This document shows, piece by piece, positions 1-7,833 of a DNA stretch of 48,498 nucleotides. This stretch comes from Oscillospiraceae bacterium (lineage in GTDB: Bacteria; Bacillota; Clostridia; Oscillospirales; Ruminococcaceae): positions 1 to 48,498 of the forward strand of contig JAFWQJ010000060.1 in assembly GCA_017545185.1 (NCBI GenBank), read 5' to 3'. The stretch's first letter is position 1, and every line of letters begins with the position of its first letter. The notes below the pieces were generated by a model that saw only the letters and a program-made list of their open reading frames with translations, was not told the DNA's origin and did not search any database. Position numbers and translations under genes: made by a program.

Positions 1-143
1 AAGTTGTAAATGCCGATCCACGCGCCTTTCAGCTTCACACAGATCGCCTTGCCGTCATAGCCGTAGTCATCCCATTCGCCTTCGCGGTAGGTGATCGTGT
101 CACCGCTCTTGAATGTGATCTCCAGTCTAGTTGCGCTTTCCAT
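1..143 (-). CDS. Small phage-type protein, 3' end outside window
   Basis: Partial gene: the first 47 codons are visible, reading out of the left edge. The product begins MESATRLEITFKSGD and is rich in charged and aromatic residues, with a run WDDYGYDGKA. A GAGGTG ribosome-binding site lies about 7 bases before the ATG, which supports the start. It follows the MuF-type gene on the same strand, after a terminator-like hairpin and a structured gap, so it is probably another gene of the same prophage remnant. I do not recognise the family; no signal peptide or membrane segment is visible in the part present. Confidence 0.6.
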   Translation of the reverse strand, partial: MESATRLEITFKSGDTITYREGEWDDYGYDGKAICVKLKGAWIGIYN

Positions 144-170
144 TCGTTTCACCTCTTTTCGGGTATGAGA

Positions 171-198
171 AAACCGCCTTGATTACTCAGGGCGGTTT
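171..198 (-). terminator. Terminator-like hairpin between phage genes
   Basis: An 8-bp perfect stem (AAACCGCC / GGCGGTTT) closes a 12-base loop. Read on the minus strand the stem is followed by TTTTC, so it would end transcription coming from the MuF-type gene. Confidence 0.5.
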
Positions 199-345
199 CA
201 TCGCTTGACCGTCTATCCGGTCTGTCATACGGCACTGCCACTTATGTTATCGCCTATCGTAAGCCGTATTCCCCTTTCGGCGGCTTTTGACGGATTAGCC
301 TTCCGGTGACTTGATTTCGCTCAACACTTAGGCGACATCTTTGCC
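199..345 (-). ncRNA. Possible structured RNA element downstream of phage gene
   Basis: No convincing ORF lies here, but the minus strand has many short stems in a row: GACCG/CGGTC, AAGCCG/CGGCTT enclosing CC-GAAA-GG, GGC/GCC and CGGA/TCCG. It ends at the terminator-like hairpin at 171-198. The density of stems with GNRA-like loops suggests a folded RNA, but I could not match it to a known class. It could equally be degenerate phage intergenic DNA. Confidence 0.25.
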
Positions 346-372
346 ATTACTGGCATGATTGTTTTTGATTCA

Positions 373-549
373 TCAGTCATATTCACCATTGTCATACATT
401 TGCGAAACAATGACAAATGCTTTGTTTACTTCATCTTCTGAATATCCCATGGAAATAAATTCATCCAGAATTATGCCGATACTTTCGCCTCCCGGCTTGT
501 TGGAACCTTCTTCAATTCTATCTTTCATTGCTTTAATCAGTGTATCCAT
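373..549 (-). CDS. 58-residue ORF overlapping toxin-like gene; candidate immunity protein
   Basis: A short acidic protein beginning MDTLIKAMKDRIEEGSNKPG, with a helix-rich C-terminal half (FISMGYSEDEVNKAF). It has a strong ribosome-binding site (GGAGGTG) and overlaps the end of the upstream MuF-metallopeptidase gene by 17 bases, so translation is probably coupled. It is visibly more AT-rich than the flanking genes. Prophage MuF toxins are typically followed directly by an immunity gene, so position, size and overlap make this a candidate. No family was recognised, and the immunity role is inference from context only. Confidence 0.6.
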   Translation of the reverse strand: MDTLIKAMKDRIEEGSNKPGGESIGIILDEFISMGYSEDEVNKAFVIVSQMYDNGEYD

Positions 550-1525
550 TTATAAGCACCTCCAGATAATGATACAAGTCTGGGTCACTTGTTTTCAGTA
601 ATTTCGGATGATTGAAATAAAAATCAAATCCAACAGAAATATACTCCCTAAAAAGCGAAGGGTCAATATTATCTTTACCGAATTTAGCAGGGTCTACATA
701 TACCCTGGCTTGATACGGAATGACAAATTTTGAACGGCCTTTTCCTTTGTAATAATACACAGGCGTTCCGCGTTTCGGATGTTTTTCTGTAAAAACGTTC
801 TTCCAATCCTGCAAATCAAGCCCGTTTGCAATAATCCGCAGAAACTCAGGATCTTCATAAACGCCGATCATATCCCCGAAGGCATGGCCAAGCTCATGTA
901 CAATATCCTTTGCTGCTGACTTTTGGTCAAGAATAATAATTCTGTTTTTACGATCATAGCTACTGTACTCTCGACCGTCTTTAATCTGAATTTCTTTAAC
1001 GAATTCTGATAACTGACGCAACAGCTTTTCCGGAACCGGAGCGAGTGCTTCTTCAAGCGTCTTCTTCTGATCGCCTGAGATAGAATCGCCGCCGTGAAAT
1101 AGCTCAATATTGTCCAGTAAATCCATTGTACCACTACTGCGGCCTTTTGTCAAGCCATGTTTCGCCTGCAAAGCCTCCGCCTGCTCCTTCGTGAACACAA
1201 CCGGATCACCGGCACCGGCACCCGGTTCGGGCGCCTCCCATGTTCGCTTGCTCCACACATCCTGCCGCTGCCGCCCGTTCTCGTAAGTAACAGAGCATCC
1301 GCAGTTGTCGTGGCGGCGGTAAACGTCCTTCGGCTCACTGTGGTATTCGTAGCGGCCAGCCATTTTGTCGCACCACTCACAGCACTTACCGTCCGTCTTG
1401 CGTGTGATGTAGCATTGCAGGCCGGCACGGCTGCGGAAGTCCGCTTCTTTCTTCATGCGGTCGTCGTGCATTGCTCTGGTCATCGTGGCCGGTGCCGACT
1501 CAGCACGCCGCTGCTGTGTTTCCAC
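533..1525 (-). CDS. Truncated MuF-type phage minor head protein with C-terminal zinc metallopeptidase (toxin-like)
   Basis: Residues 1-95 match the C-terminal part of phage minor capsid/MuF proteins: the cysteine/histidine cluster KCCEWCDKMAG (47-57) and the RRHDNCGC motif (70-77) are typical. A linker rich in Pro and Gly follows, then a different domain (about 135-330) with HELGH at residues 210-214, the zinc-binding and catalytic motif of zincins. Glu294 in REYISVGFDFYF is a possible third ligand, as in lethal-factor-like (ATLF/Tox-HExxH) peptidases. Fusions of MuF to a variable toxic C-terminus are a known prophage-encoded polymorphic toxin class. The annotated start is GTG. The reading frame stays open up to about 1613 without a good start, and the long N-terminal MuF part is absent, so the gene looks 5'-truncated. 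Base composition drops sharply in GC near 1140, where the toxin-like part starts. Likely expressed only if a cryptic promoter exists. Confidence 0.7.
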   Translation of the reverse strand: METQQRRAESAPATMTRAMHDDRMKKEADFRSRAGLQCYITRKTDGKCCEWCDKMAGRYEYHSEPKDVYRRHDNCGCSVTYENGRQRQDVWSKRTWEAPEPGAGAGDPVVFTKEQAEALQAKHGLTKGRSSGTMDLLDNIELFHGGDSISGDQKKTLEEALAPVPEKLLRQLSEFVKEIQIKDGREYSSYDRKNRIIILDQKSAAKDIVHELGHAFGDMIGVYEDPEFLRIIANGLDLQDWKNVFTEKHPKRGTPVYYYKGKGRSKFVIPYQARVYVDPAKFGKDNIDPSLFREYISVGFDFYFNHPKLLKTSDPDLYHYLEVLINGYTD

Positions 1526-1601
1526 AGGAACAGTCGGATCAGCGGTCGCATTGCCGATTTTGTGCGCACGCTCATTTTTGAACGGTGCGTGCTGCGGTGC
1601 T

Positions 1602-1630
1602 TTGACAAAACCCAGAAACTATGCTATAAT
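1602..1630 (+). promoter_or_regulatory. Perfect-consensus sigma-A promoter of the sigma factor gene
   Basis: TTGACA at 1602-1607 and TATAAT at 1625-1630 are separated by exactly 17 bp, giving a leader of about 100 bases before the sigma-factor start codon. It lies at the edge of the phage remnant. Confidence 0.85.
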
Positions 1631-1738
1631 TTTCCTCGGCAAAAAAATTTATTCACGGAAATGTAATCCGGGGCAGACCGATCCTGTCTGTCTTTATGAA
1701 AGCGCTTTTCAAATCAACCGGAGAGGAGGGGTTCCCGC

Positions 1739-2293
1739 ATGAACGACCATGACCTGATCGCGCTCTATTTCGACCGCAATGAGCAGGCCTCCGCAGAAAC
1801 ATACCGTCAGTTCGGCGGTTACTGCTACACGATCGCGCACAATATTTTAGGCAGCGAACAGGATGCAGAGGAATGCGTCAATGATGTTCTGATCCGCCTC
1901 TGGGAGCGGATCCCGCCGGCCAGACCCGATAATTTTTACGGGTACATCGCGGCGGTCACACGCAGCATCGCACGCAACCGCTATACGGCATCCCGTGCAC
2001 AGAAGCGCGGCGGCGGAGAGATCGCAGCCGCCCTTGACGAGCTCAATGACTGCGCCGACAGCGATTCCGTCGATGCGCAGATCGACCGCAGGGCACTCGG
2101 CGAAGCACTGAACAGCTTTCTCGGCACGCTGAAGCCCGATCACAGAAAGATCTTTGTGCAGCGGTACTGGTATTTCTGCCCCGTCGAGGACATTGCGGAA
2201 CAGCTGGGTATGACGAAGTCCAAGGTCACTGTCACGCTGATGCGGACCCGTGCAAAGCTCCGGGATTATCTGAAAGAGGAGGGATTCTTATGA
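1739..2293 (+). CDS. ECF-like RNA polymerase sigma factor
   Basis: A 184-residue sigma-70 family protein. The N-terminal half carries region 2 (ILGSEQDAEECVNDVLIRLW, residues 37-56), the core-binding and -10-recognising helix pair. The C-terminal region 4 helix-turn-helix is seen in DIAEQLGMTKSKVTVTLMRT (about 150-170). The length and two-domain layout are those of group IV (ECF) factors. A strong ribosome-binding site (GGAGAGGAGG) precedes the ATG. The stop codon overlaps the start of the next gene (ATGA), the classic arrangement with a membrane-bound regulator. The promoter is a perfect housekeeping consensus rather than an ECF-type sequence. A relative with a similar layout lies at 47611-48177. 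Confidence 0.9.
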   Translation: MNDHDLIALYFDRNEQASAETYRQFGGYCYTIAHNILGSEQDAEECVNDVLIRLWERIPPARPDNFYGYIAAVTRSIARNRYTASRAQKRGGGEIAAALDELNDCADSDSVDAQIDRRALGEALNSFLGTLKPDHRKIFVQRYWYFCPVEDIAEQLGMTKSKVTVTLMRTRAKLRDYLKEEGFL

Positions 2294-4794
2294 GACCGGA
2301 AGATCTGATCGACGCCATGAGCATGATCTCGCAGGACTATGTCACCGAAGCAAAGCCTGCCCCCAAACGGCATACCGAATCCCGAAATGCAAAGCGCGAT
2401 GCCGCAGGGGCACATGAAAGCATCACAGTTTCCCGCAGCAATGCAGCATCCGGAAAGGACTACACCGTGAAAAAACAATCGACCATTCAGCGTATTATGA
2501 CCGGCATCGCAGCGACCGCTGCCTGTGCCGTATTTGCCTGCGGCGGCTGGTTTATCGTCAAACAGGCCGGACAGCAGCATGATCTTGAATCCGAAAATCA
2601 GACTTCTGCCGATTCCGCCGTTTCCGAAACCGACAGCACCGTCGATGTGCAGGAGGTCACCCGCAATTTCCTCGGCGGACAGGGCGAGGTCCGTATCCTT
2701 GACAGCAGCCTCTCCGAGCACGGAAATGTGGAGACCGTCCTCTATGACGATACCCGCTGGTACTTCCAAAGTGCCCGCAGCTATGCGGAGCGCAGCAGCA
2801 GCGAGACCGCAGTATTCCGCGCAATGCCTGCCGAGACCGGCGATCTGTTTGACAAGATGTTCTATGACGGCAGCCGATTCTATATCGCAGAGGATCAGTG
2901 CCTGTACATTCTGAACAACGACGGCACCCGATCAGATCAGCCGTTCTTCGGCCTGACAGAACAGATGATCAGCCCCGATACCGCAGTCAGCGGTTACTGG
3001 TTCAACAGCATCACCCGCATGACGGACACCGACTGGCTGATCCGGATGCGGAGCGAAAACAGTTCCTTTACGGCAGTTTATCATGCCGACGGAACCGTGC
3101 ACACGCTGCCGGAGGATATCTGGTACGATCTGCCTGCTGTATGCAGTGACGGCAGCCTTCTGGCAGCCCGCACCGGCGAAGCGAAATATGACGGCATCGA
3201 CCGCATCAGAACGGACGGCACCATTGAAGAAATGACCCGCTTCTCCGGCGCAACGAACATCGTGCATCACATCGCGGTGTACGGCGACAAGCTGTATGTC
3301 CTGCTCGAAACCTATGATGATACGGGCAGCGAGCAGTATGAATACTGTGAACTCGACCTCAGCACGCACGAATTCCGCACACTGAAGAATCCGGACATGG
3401 GATTCAGTGCCGACCCGCGGCTGGACTATGTATTCACAAACGGGCAGCAGGAGTTCCTCGTCAGGACCTCTGCGGAGAACAACCGCACGGTGCTGTACAG
3501 GGCAGATCCCGACTGGGAGAACGAGCAGGAGATCTACCGTCTGGACGCATTCACGGAGGTGCCCGACGAGGTGCGCAGACGCACGGGCGATGCAGATCAG
3601 TCCGGCTTCCGGTTTGACATGACCTGTGCGGATGAGAATTACGCGGTGCTGTCGATCAGCGGCGGACAGTATGCAGTATGCGATCTCAGCACCGGTGCTG
3701 TGCAGTATTTCTATGCGAATGCCGAACCGTCCGGCGATGTGATGGAATCGGAAGTCATGCTCATCGACGAATCGCTTTACAATGCGCTGGATGCGAGCTT
3801 CACCGGTACGAACTTCCTCGGCGGCGAGGGCACACTGTATCTCCCCAAGAGCGGAAGCACCGTGCTCTGGTATGACAGCACCAATTTCTATATGCCCGGC
3901 GGATGCTTCCCCCGCGGCGACAATACCTTATGCAAGATCACCGAAGCGACCGACTGCGCAGTTTCCTACGCAATGGGCGAGATCTTCTCCGACGGCGCGC
4001 ATCTGTATCTGGTCAAGGACGGTACCCTGAACCGGGTCGATAACAGCGGCAGTCTGACGCCGTTCTTCCGGCTGTCCGATGCCGGACTGGATGACGGTGC
4101 CTACTTCTTCAACATTTTCCGTGTCGGGGATCTGTATTTCTTCGGCGGCCGCTACAGGAGCCACGATTCTTCCGTCTATGTCTGGACAGACAAGGACGGC
4201 AAGATCCTCGAAACAAAAACGGATCTGCCGCTGAGCACAGGATTCTGTGCAGACGCAGCGGACGGTATTGCAAAGCATGTGTACTATTATGAGGAAACGC
4301 TTGCGGAAAAGCTCCACCGCATCGCCGTGCCGGGCACAGACATAACAGCAGCAGAATACACGCTGCCGGAAAGCAACACGGCAGCAGGCATGAACTGCAG
4401 CATCCTCGCAGCTCTTGACGACAGAATCATCTATTCTGTACAGGGAACCGGTCTCTGCGCATTTGAACCGGATACCGGAGATCATAAGATCATCGCTGCA
4501 TCACGCACCACTGAATCGAGTTCCGAAGAAGCCTACTGTCAGAGCCAGTACGCGATCATCAACGACAAGGCATACAACATGCTGACAGACCCGCTCAGCG
4601 AGAATCCGGGTCAGACCGACGTCATGGAATATGATCTGGAAACCGGTAATGCGAAGAAGGTTCTCGCATTCGACAAGGCTGCCATGAGTCAGTCCTTGAT
4701 TCTGATGCAGTGCAGCAACAAGCTCTATTTCAACACTGCAGAGGGTCTGATCTGGTTCGACCCGCAGACCGGAGAGCTGGTCACGGTCAAGTAA
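2290..4794 (+). CDS. Large membrane-anchored partner of the sigma factor (probable anti-sigma/sensor)
   Basis: An 834-residue protein translated through a 4-base overlap with the sigma factor gene. Residues 1-69 are hydrophilic and presumably cytosolic, where a sigma-binding segment would lie. One transmembrane helix follows at about 70-91 (GIAATAACAVFACGGWFIV). The remaining ~740 residues are extracellular, beta-rich and full of aromatic/Asp-Gly repeats of beta-propeller type. Two similar blocks start with NFLGGQGEVRI (about 122) and NFLGGEGTLYL (about 512), suggesting internal duplication. The gene order and topology fit a signal-sensing anti-sigma factor, but no known anti-sigma domain was recognised in the N-terminus, so the role is inferred from context. 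A terminator follows. Confidence 0.6.
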   Translation: MRPEDLIDAMSMISQDYVTEAKPAPKRHTESRNAKRDAAGAHESITVSRSNAASGKDYTVKKQSTIQRIMTGIAATAACAVFACGGWFIVKQAGQQHDLESENQTSADSAVSETDSTVDVQEVTRNFLGGQGEVRILDSSLSEHGNVETVLYDDTRWYFQSARSYAERSSSETAVFRAMPAETGDLFDKMFYDGSRFYIAEDQCLYILNNDGTRSDQPFFGLTEQMISPDTAVSGYWFNSITRMTDTDWLIRMRSENSSFTAVYHADGTVHTLPEDIWYDLPAVCSDGSLLAARTGEAKYDGIDRIRTDGTIEEMTRFSGATNIVHHIAVYGDKLYVLLETYDDTGSEQYEYCELDLSTHEFRTLKNPDMGFSADPRLDYVFTNGQQEFLVRTSAENNRTVLYRADPDWENEQEIYRLDAFTEVPDEVRRRTGDADQSGFRFDMTCADENYAVLSISGGQYAVCDLSTGAVQYFYANAEPSGDVMESEVMLIDESLYNALDASFTGTNFLGGEGTLYLPKSGSTVLWYDSTNFYMPGGCFPRGDNTLCKITEATDCAVSYAMGEIFSDGAHLYLVKDGTLNRVDNSGSLTPFFRLSDAGLDDGAYFFNIFRVGDLYFFGGRYRSHDSSVYVWTDKDGKILETKTDLPLSTGFCADAADGIAKHVYYYEETLAEKLHRIAVPGTDITAAEYTLPESNTAAGMNCSILAALDDRIIYSVQGTGLCAFEPDTGDHKIIAASRTTESSSEEAYCQSQYAIINDKAYNMLTDPLSENPGQTDVMEYDLETGNAKKVLAFDKAAMSQSLILMQCSNKLYFNTAEGLIWFDPQTGELVTVK

Positions 4795-4840
4795 CACCGC
4801 AAATCCCCCCGGAGACGGGAAACAATCATCCTCCTATAGA

Positions 4841-4880
4841 AACGGGCACCGGCGATATCACGGCCGGTGCCCGTTCTGTT
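4841..4880 (+). terminator. Bidirectional rho-independent terminator
   Basis: A 13-bp stem (AACGGGCACCGGC / GCCGGTGCCCGTT) with a short loop is followed by CTGTTTTT on the plus strand. It sits between two convergent genes and serves the plus-strand unit best. Confidence 0.85.
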
Positions 4881-4881
4881 T

Positions 4882-6126
4882 TTACATATCCGCAAGCAGC
4901 GCATCCCATGTGACTTTGCGGCCTGCAACGGTGTTGCTGACGTAATATTTCAGGATGTACTGCGCATCCTCCACGGAGACCGTGCTGTCCGCATTGACGT
5001 CCGCTGTCCTGCGCTGCGCGTCGGTCAGGCCGTCCGCCTTGCCGGAGATCCGCTCCGTATAAGCCTTCAGCGTTTCCTGCGCATCCTCCACGGAAACCTC
5101 GCCGTCCAGATTGCAGTCGCCGCGCTGACGGGGATCCATGTCAAAGAACTGTATGCTGTAGGTGATCGGCGCGGGCTCTCCCTTTTTGGTGATGCCGCTG
5201 ATGCTGACCGTCACGGAATCGTTCTCCGGGAACAGCTCGCCGGGATAGAAGATCAGGCAGTTTCCTGTGCCGTAAAGCGCCGTGTTGACCGTCAGATAGT
5301 AGTTGAAATCCGTGCAGCTGCCGTCCAGATGAAACGTCCTGTCCAGTTTCTCCGAGCGGATATCCACGCTGACCTTTTTCACATCCGCCGTATCATAGGC
5401 GGAACCGAGCGAAACGGACAGCGCATACCGGTCGCCCTTGCTGTAAAGATAGTACGGCATTTCCGGCGGCGGCCAGGCGATGTAGTCGCCGGTGAATGTC
5501 TCCTGCCGGTTGAAATCGTTGATGTAGACCGCATAGAAATTCTCTGTCTGCCCGAAGCCCGTATTCAGCAGATCCGGATTCAGGATCCAGCGCCGGTGCC
5601 CGAGCGCCGGGAGATTCTTCTCACTGGAATCACCCATGAGCCCTTCGACGATTGACTGACAGAACGCGGGGCGGCCTCTGGACAGTATGCCGCCGCCCGC
5701 ACCGAGGCTCGCAAGGCGGAACATCGGTTCAGACATGCCGGAAGGCTTTTTCGGATCGTGGTCAAGCTTGCCGTTCAGGCGATTGACCAGCGACGCAGCC
5801 TGTGCAAGCTCCGAATAATCCGTTTTCACCGTCAGGTCAGCCGGCAGACCCGCTGCATAGCGGATGCAGTTGAGGCAGTTCAGCAGCTCCTGCTGTGTTT
5901 CCGCGGAGAGTGACCCGGGTGCAAAGGGCGCGGTCAGGGAAGGTTCCGCGTCAAAAACGGAGACATTCTGCATGTCCCACGGGTGCGACGCAAAAAACGC
6001 GCTGATCTCTTTTGCGGTGTGCACTTCCCGATCATAGCTCTGTCCCTCTGCTGACGCAGGCTGCGGCAGGGAAACAAACAGCATCGCCGCGGCAGTCAGC
6101 ACTGCCGGAAATTGTCTGGCCTTCAT
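4882..6126 (-). CDS. Secreted CAP-domain protein with C-terminal dockerin
   Basis: The 414-residue product starts with a Sec signal peptide (residues 1-26, ending QPASA). Residues about 75-225 resemble bacterial CAP/SCP-like domains: an N-terminal helix (LLNCLNCIRYAAGLP), the LDHDP segment and the GHRRWILNP motif. A beta-rich segment without a recognised name follows. The C-terminus (about 338-405) is a type I dockerin with two calcium-binding F-hand repeats, DCNLDGEVSVEDAQETL and DVNADSTVSVEDAQYIL. Dockerins attach secreted proteins to cohesins of a cellulosome-type scaffold, so this protein is probably carried on such a complex; a cohesin protein is encoded at 20463-21296. The function of the CAP domain here is unknown. 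The ribosome-binding site GGAGGAATC supports the start, and a good promoter lies upstream. Confidence 0.8.
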   Translation of the reverse strand: MKARQFPAVLTAAAMLFVSLPQPASAEGQSYDREVHTAKEISAFFASHPWDMQNVSVFDAEPSLTAPFAPGSLSAETQQELLNCLNCIRYAAGLPADLTVKTDYSELAQAASLVNRLNGKLDHDPKKPSGMSEPMFRLASLGAGGGILSRGRPAFCQSIVEGLMGDSSEKNLPALGHRRWILNPDLLNTGFGQTENFYAVYINDFNRQETFTGDYIAWPPPEMPYYLYSKGDRYALSVSLGSAYDTADVKKVSVDIRSEKLDRTFHLDGSCTDFNYYLTVNTALYGTGNCLIFYPGELFPENDSVTVSISGITKKGEPAPITYSIQFFDMDPRQRGDCNLDGEVSVEDAQETLKAYTERISGKADGLTDAQRRTADVNADSTVSVEDAQYILKYYVSNTVAGRKVTWDALLADM

Positions 6127-6177
6127 ATCTGATTCCTCCGTTCCTTGTCCATGCGGAATGTGCCGGTCATTATTATA

Positions 6178-6206
6178 ATTATATATGATTTTTCAAGATA
6201 CTGCAA
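6178..6206 (-). promoter_or_regulatory. Promoter of the CAP-dockerin gene
   Basis: On the minus strand TTGCAG (6201-6206) and TATAAT (6178-6183) are separated by 17 bp, about 50 bases before the start codon. Confidence 0.75.
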
Positions 6207-6257
6207 GCAATTTTGTAAAAATCGTTATCGTGCACAAAGCCAGCTTTTCTCCTTTAG

Positions 6258-6286
6258 GCATGTTTCCGATGCCTGCCGCATAGGTT
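6258..6286 (+). promoter_or_regulatory. Possible sigma-E-type promoter of spoIIID
   Basis: GCATGTTT and CATAGGTT, 13 bp apart, loosely resemble the mother-cell sigma-E consensus (an ATATT-like -35 and CATA...T -10). spoIIID is sigma-E-controlled in Bacillus. No housekeeping promoter is visible here. The match is weak. Confidence 0.25.
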
Positions 6287-6339
6287 GAAGCAGGAAGGAG
6301 CCCGCCTGTGAGCGGATTCCGCATTGGGAGTGAGGCCTT

Positions 6340-6657
6340 TTGAGAAACCAGCAGTTCCGTTCCGCCGGGATCCGGTCCGATGCACTGGATGACCGCGCCC
6401 TGCGTCTCGGCAGCTACATCGCCGAGCACGGCGCGACCGTCCGCAGCACCGCCGCCCGATTCGGCATCTCCAAATCCACGGTGCACAAGGATATCACCGT
6501 GCGCCTGCCGCAGATTCATGCCGGGCTGTATCAGCAGGTGCGGCAGATCATTGAAACGAACAAGCAGGAACGGCATATCCGCGGCGGACTTGCCACCAAA
6601 CGGAAATACGAACGGGAAAAATCATGCCGGAAAAGCAGCGCGTTCCGCACGGAATGA
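6340..6657 (+). CDS. spoIIID: SpoIIID, sporulation mother-cell transcription factor
   Basis: SpoIIID is a small DNA-binding protein that switches mother-cell gene expression between the sigma-E and sigma-K stages. The signature helix-turn-helix is present: TVRSTAARFGISKSTVHKDI (about residues 33-52), followed by RLPQIHAGL and the conserved basic stretch RHIRGGLATKRKY (about 78-90). The DNA shows a TTG start after a GAGG ribosome-binding site. This gives a short N-terminal extension (MRNQQFRSAGIRSDALD) before the conserved core, with no in-frame ATG nearer to it. At 105 residues it is slightly longer than the ~93 of Bacillus. It stands alone between a minus-strand gene and pfkA. Its presence argues for an endospore programme, at least ancestrally. 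Confidence 0.92.
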   Translation: MRNQQFRSAGIRSDALDDRALRLGSYIAEHGATVRSTAARFGISKSTVHKDITVRLPQIHAGLYQQVRQIIETNKQERHIRGGLATKRKYEREKSCRKSSAFRTE

Positions 6658-6718
6658 CAGTTCCGCGGACAAAAAACCGAAAAAATTGAACATGTCGTGA
6701 AAAAGCATGTTTACCCCC

Positions 6719-6747
6719 TTGACGAAACGGGAAAAAAGTAGTAAAAT
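6719..6747 (+). promoter_or_regulatory. Promoter of pfkA
   Basis: TTGACG (6719-6724) and TAAAAT (6742-6747) are spaced by 17 bp. The leader of about 75 bases contains a 7-bp hairpin (6782-6804) just before the AAGGAGG ribosome-binding site. Confidence 0.8.
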
Positions 6748-6828
6748 AATAATCGGCAGATTATGCTCGATATAGAGGAAGATACTGCGCTGCCCGTGCA
6801 GTATGCAATCATAAGGAGGATGTAAAGA

Positions 6829-7788
6829 ATGAAGCGAATCGGTGTTCTGACAAGCGGCGGCGACGCGCCGGGCATGAATGCGGCGATCCGTGCGGTCACG
6901 CGTACCGCACTGTACAAGGGCATGGAGGTCGTCGGTATCCGCAGAGGCTACAACGGCCTGCTGAACGGCGATGTGTTCGAGATGAACGCACGCTCGGTCT
7001 CGTCCATTATCCAGCGCGGCGGTACCCTGCTGTTTACGGCACGCTGCATGGAGTTCAAGGAGGAGGCAGGCGTCCTGAAGGGCGTTCAGGCATGTAAGGA
7101 TATGGGGATCGAGGGTCTGGTCGTCATCGGCGGCGACGGCTCCTACCGCGGTGCCGGCGATCTGTCCGCACACGGCGTCCCGACGATCGGCCTGCCGGGC
7201 ACCATTGACAATGACATTTCCAGTACCGATTTCACGATCGGCTACGATACCGCAATGAACACCGTTATGGAGCTCGTGGACAAGCTCCGCGATACCAGCC
7301 ACAGCCACGACCGCTGTTCCGTTGTTGAGGTCATGGGCAGAGGCGCAGGCTACATCGCCGTCAATACCGCTGTCGCCTGCGGCGCCGTTGAGGTGCTCTG
7401 TCCGGAGAAGCCGTATGACTTGAACGAGATCATGGAGAAGATGCAGCAGAGCCGCAAGATCGGCAAGCAGAACTTCATCATCATCGTTGCAGAGGGCGTC
7501 GGCCACTCCGAGGAGATCGCAAAGACCATTCAGGCAACAGTCGGCATCGAGGCAAGAGCCACGATCCTCGGCCATGTGCAGCGCGGCGGTTCTCCGACCG
7601 TCCGTGACCGCGTGCTGGCCAGCCAGATGGGCAACTACGCCGTCAACCTGCTCGAGCAGGGCATCGGCAACAGAGTCGTCGGTATCCGCGGCAACACGCT
7701 CGTGGATTACGATATTCAGGAAGCCCTCAGGATGCAGAAGCCGTTTGACGACGCGCTCTATGATCTGACCAAGGTCATCAGCATCTGA
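6829..7788 (+). CDS. pfkA: ATP-dependent 6-phosphofructokinase
   Basis: Phosphorylates fructose 6-phosphate to fructose 1,6-bisphosphate, the committed step of glycolysis, in the cytosol. At 319 residues it is the length of the bacterial tetrameric ATP-PFK. Motifs in order: GGDAPGMN (10-17, nucleotide-binding loop), IGGDGS (100-105), PGTIDNDI (123-130) with the catalytic Asp127, EVMGRGAGYIA (substrate binding), and HVQRGGSPTVRDR near the C-terminus. Gly in the GGDGS motif is typical of ATP- rather than pyrophosphate-dependent enzymes. It has its own promoter and an AAGGAGG ribosome-binding site. Confidence in identity is very high. Confidence 0.97.
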   Translation: MKRIGVLTSGGDAPGMNAAIRAVTRTALYKGMEVVGIRRGYNGLLNGDVFEMNARSVSSIIQRGGTLLFTARCMEFKEEAGVLKGVQACKDMGIEGLVVIGGDGSYRGAGDLSAHGVPTIGLPGTIDNDISSTDFTIGYDTAMNTVMELVDKLRDTSHSHDRCSVVEVMGRGAGYIAVNTAVACGAVEVLCPEKPYDLNEIMEKMQQSRKIGKQNFIIIVAEGVGHSEEIAKTIQATVGIEARATILGHVQRGGSPTVRDRVLASQMGNYAVNLLEQGIGNRVVGIRGNTLVDYDIQEALRMQKPFDDALYDLTKVISI

Positions 7789-7810
7789 GAAATCCAACCA
7801 ATTCATGCCG

Positions 7811-7833
7811 GACAGAAGCATCCCGCTTCTGTC
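7811..7833 (+). other. Hairpin between pfkA and the THF riboswitch
   Basis: A perfect 9-bp stem (GACAGAAGC / GCTTCTGTC) with a 5-base loop. No T-run follows, so it is not a good terminator, and its 3' arm abuts the aptamer. It may shield the aptamer from upstream RNA or be a processing site. Confidence 0.4.

Noticed and set aside
1157-1666. 169-residue plus-strand ORF
   Set aside because: Antisense shadow of the MuF-type gene; it runs through the sigma factor promoter and has no ribosome-binding site.
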